NCBI GenBank assembly: GCA_947846985.1 | Contig: CANTUZ010000014.1 | Span: 10,461,837-10,525,836, forward strand | DNA length: 64,000 bases | Direction of reading: 5' to 3' | From: Fratercula arctica | Taxonomy: Eukaryota; Chordata; Aves; Charadriiformes; Alcidae | Part shown: positions 1 to 10,371 of the stretch, one piece after another | How the letters are laid out: every line of letters begins with the position of its first letter | How positions within the stretch are numbered: the first letter of the stretch is position 1 | Made by a program: the position numbers and the translations under genes | Notes under the pieces: generated by a model | Seen by the model: only the letters and a program-made list of their open reading frames with translations | The model's database searches: none | Told to the model about the DNA's origin: nothing

Positions 1-225
1 CTCTGCTGAAGATGCTCCCATCTCCCTTTTGACCCCAGCTTGGATGGAGATGTCTATCCAAGGATTTTCCCACTCCGACCAGCTCAGCTAGAGATCCCGA
101 TCTGGGATTTTCCTCCTCCGAGGATGTTCCCATTTCTCTCTTGACCCCACCTCAGACGGAAAACACTATCCAAGAATTTTCCTACTCCAACTAGCTTGGA
201 CGGAGATACAAATCCAGGGATTTTC
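1..225. repeat. Tandem repeat of about 110 bp in an intron of gene C
   Basis: Two diverged units of about 110 bp share the pieces 'atctcccttttgacccca' and 'gatgtctatccaagg'. They lie just downstream (on the minus strand) of the donor that closes the exon at 265-787, so they are intronic. No coding exon was seen here. Confidence 0.55.
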
Positions 226-264
226 CTTCTGCCACTGTCTTGGCAAACCCTTGAGGCCACGCAC

Positions 265-787
265 CACAAAAGGTCTTGGAGCGCCAGGGCTCGAGGACAA
301 CTCCGGCCTCCTGGCAGGCAGCAGCGTAGCCCATCACCGCCTGGCAGACGATGGCCTTGTGCCCTCGGAAGACGCAGTAATCGGTGATGCAAGCCTGGAA
401 ATAGCTCTCGGGGTCAATACGGGGGTGACAAGACCGGAATGGCCCCTCCGGTAACAGGATGAGCCCACATTCCTCCCCATTGGCCCGTTGTTTGCGGCCG
501 ATGATGGCGCGGCTGGAGCACTGGCGTGTTGTTGGCTCGCTGCAGCCCGGCACCACTGTTGTCACCACCTTGGGGATGTCGTTGTGGGGGTCGCCATCGA
601 AATTTCCACAGAGGCCGCACAGAGCCCCAGCGTAGGTGCTGGGGACGGTGACGGCCAAGTGGCTCTGCCCGTCAAAGGAGACGGTCAAGTGGAAGTCGGT
701 GCGTAAGGAGGTGCCCCAGCCCCGGCGGGCGATGGAGATCTTGCCCTCGGGTAGGGTGTGGGGTAGGTTGACCAACAGACCATCAAC
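265..787 (-). CDS. FCGBP: Gene C exon 4: VWD second half + C8
   Basis: The acceptor is TCACAG before 787 and the donor is GTGCGT at 264-263. The exon opens with the family signature VDGLLVNLP, has CGLCGNFDGD in the VWD core, and has a C8 with CGLI, GPF..CH, YFQAC and the closing TFC. It ends in phase 1. Confidence 0.85.
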
Positions 788-3700
788 CTGTGAGGGGACA
801 GGGGTGAGCTATGGGGTGCTCCATGCGGGGGGAAGCGCCCCAAATGGGGTTGAGCTTGGGGAGGGGTGGCAGAGGTGCTCGCAGAGCCCCAGTGTTCACC
901 TCAAAGCAGACCCAAAGCCAAAGGTCAACTCCAACCTCAACCCCAAACCCCAACCTCAACCCCGAACCCAAACCCCCAACCACAATCCCAACTTCAATCC
1001 CATCCCAATCCTAACCAAACCCCCAATTTTAACCTCAAGTCCAACACCGACCTCAACCCCAAACCCAGCTTCAACCCTAACCCCAACCCCAACCTCAATC
1101 CCAACCCGAAGCCCAAACTCAACACCAGCCCCAACATCAACCCCAAAACCAAACCTCAACCTCCAAATCAAACCCCCATTGTGGCCCCAAAATCAACCCC
1201 AACCCTAACATCAACCCCAACCCCAGACCCAATCTTAACCCAAACTCAACCCCACACTTCAATCGCCAACCAGAAAACCCAACTTCAGCCCCAACTTTAG
1301 GCCTTGACCCAAACCTTAACCTCAATCCCAACCTTAATCCCATCTCCAGCCCCATCCCCAAACCCAACCCAGAGCCCTATCTCAACCCTCTACTCAAACT
1401 TCCAACCCCACCCCTAGCCCCAGCCCCAAATGCAACACCGGCCCCGTCAACACAAATCATCAACACCAACCCCAATATGAACCCCAACCTCAACCCCAAT
1501 CCAACCCCCCAACCCCAATCTCAACCTCAACTCCAAGTCCAAATCCAATCCTAACCCAAACCTTGACCCCATTTCCAACACCAACATCAACCCCACCTTC
1601 AACCCCAACTCCAACCCCAAATCCAACCCTAACCCCAAATTCCACCCCATCCCCAACCCCAACATCACTCCCCGTCCTAACCCAAATCCACCACAACCCG
1701 TCCAACCCCAAATCCAACCTTAGCCCAAAATTCAACCCCAACATCAGCTTCAACACTAATCCCTTCCCCAACCCCAAACTCAACTCCAACCCCTTGCCCA
1801 ACCCTAAGTGCCCCCATCCTTCTCTCCACACCCCTCAGGACCCCACCCCACTCCCCTCACCCCCCCAAAAACCCCATCAGGACCCCGTGGTGGGACCTCC
1901 CTCACCATGGCCCTCCCTGGGAAGTCGTGGCTGAGGGAGATGTTGTACCCGTAGACGATGACCTGGACCGAGGTGGCAAGGGACATGCCATGCACCCCCT
2001 GCCCCTCCTTCTGCACCAACACCTGGAAGTCCACCAGCCCCTCGCTGGCCCCGCAAGCCCTGGCGAACTCATAGGGGCAGATGCCCGCAAAATCATAGCG
2101 CTGCCCGTCAAAGGTGACATAATGCAGGTCCCTCCCGGAGCTGCAGGTCCGGTAGCTCTCGGGGTAGCACCCGGTGACCCCCTTCTCCACCACGCACTTC
2201 TCGCCCCCGCGGCACCCATCCTCCTGGCACTGAACCTGCTGCGCCCTGGGGTCACAGATACAGCTGCGGGTGCAGTTGTCCCCCGCCCAAAAGCGCTGCC
2301 CAGGGACATAACGGTGGCCGGCGTGGTGGCAAGCACAAGCCACTGCCGTGGCCACGCAGCTGTCGTTGAGGAGCACCAAGCCCAGGTCGCACTCGCAGGT
2401 CTCCTGGCAGGGTGTGGAGCAGTTTTCAGGGCCGTCGGGGTGGGCGCAGGTGCGGGGGCAGCCGCAGGGGTTGTAGCGGCTGTTTTCTGGGCAGAGCGGG
2501 GCTGTGGGAGGGAGGGGACAGGTGCGTCACGGTCCCAAAAGTGGCAAAACCGCAGGCGGGACGTGGGATGGGGGCGGCAATCTGCGGTGCAGCCTCTGCC
2601 TCACAAACCCCCACCCCGGTAGCAAACTGGGCATTGCAAATCTCAAATCCCAGGGCAGCATCTGCGTTCCAAACCCTCAAGTCCCGGTGCAACGTCTGCC
2701 CTGCAAACCCCAATCCCAGTGGAAATCCCAATCCCAGTGCGAACCCCGATCCCAGTGCAAACCCCAACCCCAGTGCAGCCACCACCGTTGCACCCCGAGG
2801 AGAGTGCACCCCCAGCACTCACCGCACTCGCACACCACCTGGCTCCCGGAGCCTGCCTTGTCCCAGCCGATGCCGTAACTCAACACCCCGAAGGTGCCGT
2901 TGGGTCGCTGCAAACGGTGGCTGCCGCTGGTGTCACCTAATGCCACCTCCTGCCACCAAAAATCCCCGCCGGGCACCCGCCGCCAGCCATTGACATCCAG
3001 CGGTCGCCCGTCCACCATGACCTCCTCCCCGCCACCCACTGCCACCAGCACGACGGTGGCCCCAGGTGGGGCGTGCAGGCGGTAGGAGCCACAAAACTCG
3101 CCCAAGGGTGCCACGGCCGCCACGAAAGGCTGGGTGCCGGTGTGGAAGTAGTAGACGGCCACGGCGGAGCTGGCAACCATGGCCACGGCTTGCGACGGCC
3201 GCAGGGCGATGGGCAGCACGTCGCCGGCTCGCAAGGTGGCCCAAGAGGCGCCTGCCCCAGTGGCGTAGCGGAAACGGGTGCTGCGGGCCGCAAGGACGTA
3301 TGCCACGTCACCGCAGCTTTGATTCGCGCCCAAGGGGGCCACCACGAACTGCCGTCCCCAACGCGGCGGTGGCTGCTGCTGCTTGGCGGTGGTGGCTTTG
3401 AGCTGGGAGGGCAGCACCCGCCTGGCACCGAGGTTGTGGGTGCTCTGGAGGCTGTGGGTGCTGTTGGGGACGAGGTGGTGGAAATGTGGCTGGGTCCGGC
3501 CGCTGTTGCGGTTGAGGATGGCAAGGAAGCGGTGGCCGCCAGGGGGGGAGGCGGTGGAGGCTGCAAGGGAGGAGAGGGTGGCCATGGGGTCTGCTGGAAA
3601 GCGGGGGCGAGGAGAGGGGGGCAACAAGGTGGCACAAGGACGGAGAGGAGATGGCGAGGCAAGCGGAGCATGCGGAAGTGAGATGGAAAAGGGAACGCGG

Positions 3701-5025
3701 GTGCAAAACGGGGTGTAAAAGGGGGTTGCGAAATGGGGGGGCAAGAGGAGCATGCAAAAGTGTGAAGGAAAAGGGGATGCGGGTGCAAAACAGGGTGTAA
3801 AGGGGGGGTGTGAAGGCGGGGGGGGGCAAGAGGAGTGTGCGGAAGTGTGATTCCACCCCCTTGCGTTTCTCTCTAGTTTCCCCCTCTCTTTTTTTTGGTC
3901 CCTTTTCCAGTCCATTTTGTCACTTGTCCCCCAACAAAAATCTCCCCGTCCATGGGATTGACCCGATTGCCTTAATCTGAGGGGTTTGGGTTTTTTTTTT
4001 TTTGGTGCATCAAAGCGTCGTCCTGTGGGTGGCGGGTCCTGGGAGGAGATCTCCACCCTTGGGAGGTCCATGGCCATGTTTAGGGTGTTATATCCCATCA
4101 CCCCCCCTCTTTCTGCTAGAGCAATAATGGCCTAAACGTGGGCGTAGAGATGCAGACGTTGGTGGGGGTGAGGGGGGAAAGCCCACAGCAGGACCCCCGT
4201 GTCCATCTCCAGGGTTACCACGACCACGTCAAGGTGTTGACCCTGTGGTAGGACTCCAAGCTGTGGTTGCCACCACATGGGGGTTGACCTGATGTCTCTT
4301 GCAGGTGAACAACAATGGTGTGATCTCCTTTGACTCCCAGGTCAACCAGTACACCCCCGACCCCTTCCTCCATAAGCAAACTGGTCTAGTGGGAGGTCTC
4401 CCTGCCCATGGTGTGTGGGGGGATGTTGGACCTTGATGGTCTTCAAGGTCCCTCCCAACCCAACCTTTCCATGATTCTACGTGGACAGAAAAATGCAAGA
4501 CCAAAGGGGATGCGGGAGCCGGGGGGTGGGAGGGGAAAAAGGGGGGGCAAAAAGCAGGTGGAAATGGGGGTGCAAGAAGAAGGTGCAACAGCGGGATGCA
4601 AATAAAGGGGGGGGAACCATGTGCATTCGTGTGCATTAGCATACATTAGCATGTCCAAGGCAGGGCAGCAGGTGGCAGCAGCGACACGAGAGTGACGAAC
4701 ACGGGGGCAGAAGGACCCAGGCATCCCGGGAACCCCCCCAGGGGACCCAGGAGTCCGTGGACCCCCGAGTGGGCCCAGGCATCCGGAGCCCCCCTCCCCA
4801 GAGGACCCAAGTGTCTGGGGACCCCCCAGAGGATCCAGGAGTCCGGGGCCCCCCCAGGGGATCAAGATATTTGGGGACCCCTCGCCAGGTGACCCAGGCA
4901 TCCCAGTTTTGCCCAGGACCCCCATCTGCCCCCTCCCCCTCCCCGTCCCCACCCCCCCCTCAACACTTACCTGCCAGTAAGACCAGTGTAACCCCCACCA
5001 GTAACTTCATGGCTGTCCCCATCAT
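265..5025 (-). CDS. FCGBP: Gene C: FCGBP-like secreted protein, 5' part (at least 647 aa), continues off the left edge
   Basis: The coding exons on the minus strand are 4971-5025, 2823-3590, 1906-2501 and 265-787. All junctions are GT-AG and in frame (phases 1, 0, 1 after exons 1, 3 and 4). Domain order is a signal peptide (residues 1-19), a shortened IgGFc-binding domain (about 20-274), a TIL cysteine module followed by the first half of a VWD (275-473), and the second half of the VWD plus a C8 domain (474-647). The start codon follows a good acceptor (TTTTACAG, 5028), so a non-coding first exon is expected; a second in-frame ATG follows at once. The usual VWD autocleavage motif GDPHY is replaced by GRDLHY. 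FCGBP family members are secreted mucus proteins held together by disulfides; the role of this copy is inferred. The symbol names the family, not proven orthology. The 3' end lies outside the window. Confidence 0.82.
890..1800. repeat. C-rich (CCCAAC)-type array filling intron 3 of gene C
   Basis: About 900 bp of short units such as 'ccccaacctcaa' and 'cccaaccccaa'. On the transcribed (minus) strand this reads TTGGGGTTGGGGTTGAGG, which is G-rich. It gives long meaningless open frames on both strands. Confidence 0.9.
1906..2501 (-). CDS. FCGBP: Gene C exon 3: TIL module + VWD first half
   Basis: The acceptor is CCCACAG before 2501 and the donor is GTGAGG at 1905. The TIL begins LCPENSRYNPCGC and runs to the E-x-CECDLG and CVAT region. 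The VWD start is CSSGRDLHYVTFDGQ, so the Asp-Pro cleavage site of the family is absent. Confidence 0.85.
2590..2790. repeat. Short tandem repeat (about 17-18 bp) in intron 2 of gene C
   Basis: Units such as 'cccagtgcaaaccccaat' recur between exons 2 and 3. Confidence 0.7.
2823..3590 (-). CDS. FCGBP: Gene C exon 2: shortened IgGFc-binding domain
   Basis: The acceptor is TTTCCAGCAG, a tandem CAGCAG, so the exon may start at 3593 or 3590; both keep frame. The donor is GTGAGT at 2822. The 256 residues compare with 416 in gene B and 407 in gene E. The N-terminal GHRFLAIL matches GKEFFTVF of gene E, and WGRQFVVAP to FGVLSYGIG matches the C-terminal part. The middle is missing, so this looks like an internally shortened domain. 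Confidence 0.78.
3860..4370 (+). pseudogene. Duplicated fragment of gene A (intron 3 + start of exon 4), inverted relative to the parent
   Basis: This stretch repeats the reverse complement of about 27870-28375. It includes the intron text with 'tttgatgcaccag'-type sequence, the acceptor TCTTGCAG at 4296-4303, and the first 22 or so codons of exon 4 (VNNNGVISFDSQVNQYTPDP, from 4304). Similarity stops near 4370, where CR1 sequence begins. There is no upstream or downstream exon, so it is a dead fragment. It lies in intron 1 of gene C. Confidence 0.85.
4375..4482 (+). mobile_element. CR1 LINE 3'-end fragment (plus orientation)
   Basis: The run from 'tctagtgggaggtctccc' through 'ggtcttcaaggtccctccc' to 'ttccatgattctacg' matches the well-known 3' end of avian CR1, including the terminal ATTCTATG-like repeat. 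It abuts the duplicated gene A fragment. Confidence 0.75.
4483..4970. other. Intron 1 of gene C, remaining part
   Basis: No exon was seen. It contains G-rich sequence, and from about 4700 short repeats of the 'gacccaggagtccggggacccccc' type. These are related to the larger array at 5130-6975. Confidence 0.6.
4971..5025 (-). CDS. FCGBP: Gene C exon 1: signal peptide
   Basis: Reads MMGTAMKLLVGVTLVLLAG, a clear hydrophobic signal sequence, and ends in phase 1 at donor GTAAGT (4970). An acceptor (TTTTACAG) sits two bases upstream of the first ATG, so 5' UTR sequence is spliced on from upstream. Confidence 0.85.
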
Positions 5026-5129
5026 GGCTGTAAAACAAGGGGTGGGTTGGGGGGGAGCTGGATGCCTGTGTCCCCCCCGACATCGGCGGGGGGGGGCTGG
5101 GGGAGGGAAAGGGTTAAAGGGGGGGTTGT

Positions 5130-5760
5130 TGGCACCCGGACACCCAGGTCCCCCCAGATGCCTGGGTCCCCCCCATGACCCCTCGGTCCTCTTGCATGGA
5201 GGGTGTCCCCAAATTCCTGGGTGTGCCCCCGGACACCTGGGTCCCTCCTGGACACCCAAGTCCCACCTGGACACCCAGGTCCCCTTTCATGGAGGGTCTC
5301 CCCAAACACCTGGGTCCTTCCCAGACACCTGGGTCCCCCCAAGACCCTGGGTCCCCCTCTGACCCCTGGGTCCCTCCTGGATGCCTGGGTCCCTCCTGGA
5401 CATCCATGACACCTGGGTGCCCTTGCATGGAGGATGTCCCCTGATGCCTGGGTTCCCCCTGGATCCCTGGGTCCCCCCCAGACTCCTGGGTCCCCTTTCG
5501 TGAAGGGTCTCCCCGGGTACCTGGATGCCCCCTGGACACCCAAGTCCCACCTGGACACTCAGATCCCCTTTCATGGAGGGTCTCCCCGAACACCTGGGTC
5601 CTTCCCAGACACCTGGGTCCCCCCAAGACCCTGGGTCCCCCTTTGACCCCTGGGTCCCTCCTGGACACCCATGACATCTGGGTGTCCTTGCACGGAGGGT
5701 CCCCCCGGATGCCTGTGTTCCCCCCCCCCCCAAGACGCCTGGGTCCCCCACCCCAGGGGG
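5130..5760. repeat. Minisatellite, CCTGGGTCCC family, first block
   Basis: Repeats of about 20 bp ('acacctgggtccctcctgg') are arranged in larger units of about 300 bp. The block is related to 5936-6975 but in the opposite orientation. It is upstream of the gene C signal exon. Confidence 0.9.
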
Positions 5761-5768
5761 AGCATTAC

Positions 5769-5935
5769 CAGGCGCTGTCTCCGTAGCAGGTGACCCCAGC
5801 GGGTGGCTGGCAGGACTGGGAGCACCCATGGGTGCTGCCACCGAGGGTGATTTCATCACAGCCTGGCTGGGTGCCAGTGTCCCCCACGGCTGGGAACCGA
5901 TAAGGCAGATACTGGGGCTGATTGTCACCCGCCCC
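5769..5935 (-). other. Non-repetitive island: possible first (5' UTR) exon and promoter of gene C
   Basis: This 167-bp unique stretch separates two oppositely oriented halves of a minisatellite. On the minus strand it starts near a GGGCGGG box and ends at a possible donor (CTG|GTAATG, 5769/5768). Spliced to the acceptor at 5028 it would supply the missing 5' UTR. It also has an open frame with several cysteines (CSQSCQPPAGVTCYGDSA), so a coding exon of another gene cannot be excluded. Confidence 0.3.
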
Positions 5936-6975
5936 GGGGGACCCAGGCGTCTGGGGGGCACCCAGGGGTCTTAGGGGGGTGCCCAAGTGTCCAGGAGGGA
6001 CCCAGGGGTCTGAGGGGGACCCAGAGGTCTTGGGGGAACGCAGGTGTCTGGGGGGGCACCCAAGTGTCCAGGAGGGACCCAGGTGTCTGAGGGGGATCCA
6101 GGGGTCTTGGGGGAACCCAGGTGTCTGGGGGGGCACCCAAGTGTCCAGGAGGAACCCAAGTGTCCAGGAGGGACCCAGGGGTCCAGGAGGGACCCAGGTG
6201 TCTGAGGGGGACCCAGGGGTCTTGGGGGAAACCAGGTGTCTGGGGGGGGCACACAAGTGTCCAAGAGGAACCCAGGGGTCCAGGAGGGACCCAGGGGTCT
6301 TGTGGGGGCACCCAAGTGTCCAGGAGGGACTCAGGCATCCGAGGGGGATTCAGGGGTCTTGGGGGGACCCAGGTGTCTGAGGGGGATCCAGGGGTCTTGG
6401 GGGGACCCAGGTGTCTGGGGGGGGCACCCAAGTGTCCAGGAGGAACCCAGGCATCTGAGGGGGATCCAGGGGTCCAGGAGGGACCCAGGGGTCTTGGGGG
6501 GGCACCCAAGTGTCCAGGAGGGACCCAGGTGTCTGAGGGGGATCCAGGGGTCTTGGGGAGACCCAGGTGTCTGGGGGAGCACCCAAGTGTCCAGGAGGGA
6601 CCCAGGGGTCTTGGGGGAACCCAGGTGTCTGGTGGGGGCACCCAAGTGTCCAGGAGGAACCCAGGCATCTGAGGGGGATCCAGGGGTCCAGGAGGGACCC
6701 AGGGGTCTTGGGGGGGCACCCAAGTGTCCAGGAGGGACCCAGGTGTCTGAGGGGGATCCAGGGGTCTTGGGGGGACCCAGGTGTCTGGGGGGGCACCCAA
6801 GTGTCCAGGAGGGACCCAGGTGTCTGAGGGGGATCCAGGGGTCTTGGGGGAACCCAGATGTCTGGGGGGGGCACCCAAGTGTCCAAGAGGAACCCAGGGG
6901 TCCAGGAAGGACCCAGGTGTCTGAGGGGGACCCAAGGGTCTTTGGGGGACCCAGGTGTCCAGGGGGACCCAAGTG
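5936..6975. repeat. Minisatellite, GGGACCCAGG family, second block
   Basis: About 1 kb of units built from 'gggacccaggtgtctgag', 'ggatccaggggtcttggg' and 'gcacccaagtgtccagga', in higher-order groups. All frames are open on both strands only because of the repeat. Confidence 0.95.
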
Positions 6976-6999
6976 CCCAATTTTTGCATTTGCACCAGG

Positions 7000-7400
7000 T
7001 TTAATTATTGCACTTTTTTTAACCTTTGCATCGAGTTTCATTATTTCTTCCCTTTTTCTTTTTTTACATTTCCATGAGGTTAAACATTGCGCTATTTGCA
7101 TTTGCACCCAAATTGGGCTATTTCTCCCCATTTATCCATTTGTATTGGGTTAAATCATTGCACCGTTTGCATTTGCGCCCAGAATAGGCTTATTTCTCCT
7201 TCTTTTGGGTTAAATCATGGCACTATATGCGTTTGCACCCAAATTGGGTTCTCTCTCCCCATTTTTTGCGTTTACATCAGGTTAAATCATTTGTATTTGC
7301 ACCCAGATTGGGTTATTTCTCCCCATTTTTGCATTTGCACCGGGTTAAATCATCACATTATTTGCATTTGCACCCAGAATGGCGTTATTTCTCCCCATTT
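7000..7400. repeat. Tandem repeat of about 60-70 bp
   Basis: Units contain 'tttgcatttgcaccca', 'ttatttctccccattttt' and 'gggttaaatcattgca'. Intergenic between genes C and B. Confidence 0.85.
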
Positions 7401-8374
7401 TTCCGTCCCCGCACCCATCCATTGCGTCACCCTCCCTCCCCACCTCTCCTTTTCCTCCACCTCCCGTCTTCTCATCCCGACGAATTTCAAACAAAACCTG
7501 CCCGGATCCGGTTTCCTTCGGGGGAGGAAAAAGAAGCCAACGCAAAAATCGTAATAAATAAGAGAAGAATTTGCTTTTCGCAGGCGAAGCGGCCACTGGA
7601 TTGCGAAAGGTCAGGCCCGGATTAACCCCTGGGGAAGCTTTTTGGCAAATCTTTCCTTTTTACCCAGCAAAGAAACCTTGAGCTGGGGGGGGGAAATGAA
7701 CCTTTTCCTTGCATTTCTCCCCCCACATTGCGTCTGCCAGCCCCGCACCGCCAAAAACTTGCAAAAAAACCCTTAAAAAAGCCTTTGGCGGGGGTGTGGG
7801 GGGGCATTATATCGACTTGCTTGGCCGAAGACGGCGGCTCGGGTTGCAAAAGCGGCCGGGAATCCCGCCAGCTCCTCTCGGATTTCTGGGAAATTCCGGC
7901 CTCCCGCTGCCAAAGGCGGTTGCTCCCCCCACCCCCCCACCCCACCCCCAGTTCCCTGCTTGGCCCTTTGTCTTATTATTATATTTTTTTATTTATTTTC
8001 TATTTTTTTTTTGTTTGTTTGTTTTTTTGGTTTTTTTTTTATTTCTTTTGCAATGGGGACAGCTGAGACGTGGCCACCCGCCCGGGGGGTAGAAGAGACA
8101 CCTGATATTTCAGCTCCCCCCCCAAAACCCGGAGGTAAATAAAAAAAGGAATAAGGGCTGCGGCGTTGGCAGTGGCGGTGTCATTGTTGCCTTGTCACCT
8201 TGTCACCCTCCCCCCCTCCCCCCCAGGGACTTGCATCATCGGGGCTGAAGGGGGTTGGGGAGGCGGAAAGGGGTGACGGGGGCGGGAGTGCGCGAGCGGG
8301 GGGCGGTTCGAGGTGCAGGGAGAGCGACTTTGGGTGGGGAGAGGCCTGGAGGGGGGTGGAAACCTGCGGCGTTG
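7401..8374. other. Intergenic sequence between genes C and B, no gene seen
   Basis: Contains T-rich tracts near 7975-8050 and GC-rich sequence near 8200-8370. No splice-consistent coding exon, RNA gene or recognisable transposon was found. Confidence 0.5.
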
Positions 8375-8645
8375 AGGGTTGTGGTGCGTCACACTTTGGG
8401 TTGTGATGTGTCACACTTTGGGTTGGGATGTGCCACACTTTGGGCTGGGATGTGTCACACTTTGGGTTGTGATACGCCACACTTTGGGTTGTAATGTGTC
8501 ACACTGGGTTGTGGTGTGTCACACTTTGGGTTGTGGTGTGCCACACTTTGGGCTGGGATGTGTCACACTTTGGGTTGTGATGTGCCACACTTTGGTCTGG
8601 GATGTGCCACACTTTGGGTTGGGATGTGCCACACTTTGGGTTGGG
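8375..8645. repeat. 22-bp minisatellite ('gtgtcacactttgggttgtg')
   Basis: About 12 tandem copies of a unit of about 21-22 bp, with some copies reading 'gccacactttgggctggg'. Confidence 0.95.
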
Positions 8646-8990
8646 ATTTTACTGAATTGCTTTGGGAATTTAGTTAATTGTTTCGGGATTTTATTTGCTT
8701 TGGGATGTTATTTAATTGCTCTGGGATTTCACTTCAATTGCTTTGGGATTTCGTTATAACAGCTTGGCGATTTTAATTAATTGCTTTGGGATTTCGCTTT
8801 GATGGCTTTGGGATGTTATTTAATTGCTTGGGAATTTTATTTAATTGCTTTGGGATATTATTTAATTGCTTTGGGGTTTTATTTCATTGCTTTGGGATTT
8901 CACTTCAGTTGCTCTGGGATTTGTTTTAATTGCTTTGGGGATTTGTTTTAATTGCTTGGGGACTTGCTAGAATTCCTTTGGGAAATAATT
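8646..8990. repeat. AT-rich minisatellite ('ttaattgctttgggatttta')
   Basis: About 15 copies of a 21-26 bp unit directly follow the previous array. The shared 'tttggga' core suggests they may be related. Confidence 0.9.
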
Positions 8991-9506
8991 GGGGATGTTT
9001 CCCCCCGGGAAACACATCGGGACCATGGAAAACTTGGGGGGGGGGGTGTTCACCGTGGGAGACGTTGTGGGTGGTGTCAACGTGGGAGACGCGTCGGGTT
9101 GTTTGACCGTGGGAGACACGTTGGGTGAGTTGTTCCACCATGGGAAGACACTTCGGGTTGTTCCACCACGGGAAGTCACGAGGGGTTGTTCCACCATGGG
9201 AAGACACATTGGGGTTGTTCCACCACGGGAAGACACGTTGGGGTGTTTCGCCGTGGGAGACACGTTGGGTGGGTCACTTGGCCATGGGAGACACGTTGGA
9301 TGGGTTGTTTGACCATGGGAAGACACTTTGGGTTGTTCCACCGTGGGAAGACGCGTTGGGGTGTTTCGCCCATGGAGACGTGTTGGGTGGGATGTTTCAC
9401 CGTGGCAAGACACATTGGGTGGGTTATTTCTCCATGGGGTGAGGTGTTTCCCCATGGGTGACACACTGAGTTGTTTCGTCCTGGGAAGACACGTTGGGTG
9501 GGGTGT
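8991..9506. repeat. Minisatellite ('gggaagacacgttgggttgt'), left part
   Basis: Units of about 27-30 bp, e.g. 'ttccaccatgggaagacac'. The same array resumes at 10139 after the LTR. Confidence 0.9.
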
Positions 9507-10138
9507 TGTCCTGGTTTGGGGTGGAGCAGAGCCAACTTTCTCTTCAGTGAGAGAAGTTCTTCCTTACACTTGCTGTGCCAATCAGGGGCAGCTGACTCCC
9601 TTGTTTACCCCATGGAGGGGTCGCACCTGTGGGGAGGAGCAGACAGGTCAGGTGACCCAAAACTGACCAATAGGGTGTTCCATCCCATCTGCCACACTCA
9701 GTAGAAAAGCCGAGGGACCAAAGGGGTCAGGTTGGCTCTTCTTCAGTGGGTTGCTTCTACCGTGGCTGGTTTTCTTCAGTGACTGACGTCTGAAGGGCAC
9801 CCCCTCTGTTTGTCTACCTTCCGTCCCCGTCAGTGCGTACTGGAATCCAGTTCCCATCCGTCACCGAATCCAGTCTGGAATTTTCCCGGTGCTTGCTGGC
9901 GACATCTCCCCGGGAGCTTGATACGGTTTTGTATATATTTTTATATATACATTTGTATATCTATTTCATTATTTCCTTTCTATCTTACTGTTAATATTTC
10001 AGTAGTTTAGTTGTTTGGGTTTTTTTTTTTTCCCCTAAACTCATAAATCTGTTTCTCTCTTCTTCCTCTCCTTGGGGCGAGAGGTGGGGGAGAGCATCCG
10101 TCGCCTTATCATTGGCCAACCCGGCCCCAACCGCGACA
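9507..10138 (+). mobile_element. Solo LTR, avian ERVL-like
   Basis: Starts TGTCCTGGTTTGGGGTGGAG and ends AACCGCGACA, the TG...CA ends typical of a widespread avian ERVL LTR. An internal part ('ggtgacccaaaactgacc') also fits that family from memory. No internal retroviral genes are present, so it is a solo LTR. The flanks read ggtgt (left) and gttgt (right), a possible 5-bp target duplication with one mismatch. It interrupts a minisatellite. Confidence 0.6.
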
Positions 10139-10245
10139 GTTGTTCCCGCCACGGGACACACCGTGGGGTGTTTCACCACGGGCAACACGGGGGTGTTTTC
10201 ACTGTGGGAAACCACGCTGAGGTGTTTCCCCACCAACAGGGGAAA
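10139..10245. repeat. Minisatellite, right part (continues 8991-9506)
   Basis: Units such as 'gttgttcccgccacgggaca' continue the array that the LTR interrupts. Confidence 0.8.
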
Positions 10246-10365
10246 CGGAGAAGACAATTCCTATTTTTCCTCCTAAAAAAAAAAAAGGCAACCACCCCCT
10301 GACCCCCCATCCCCACACACACCCCCCGCCACCAAAACTCACAGCAAAAACTCTGTAAAAAGGGT

Positions 10366-10371
10366 TTTATT
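10366..10371 (-). promoter_or_regulatory. Poly(A) signal AATAAA for gene B
   Basis: AATAAA on the minus strand, about 500 bases after the candidate last stop codon (10868-10870). It is followed by a run (10270-10281) that is T-rich on the minus strand. Confidence 0.55.

Noticed and set aside
4304..4370. Plus-strand NIDO exon beginning VNNNGVISF
   Set aside because: It is a partial copy of gene A exon 4 with no donor and no neighbouring NIDO exons, so it is listed as a pseudogene fragment.
5765..7153. Long 'PPRPLGPSWTPG'-type open frames
   Set aside because: Minisatellite translation. Equally long frames exist on both strands and in several phases.
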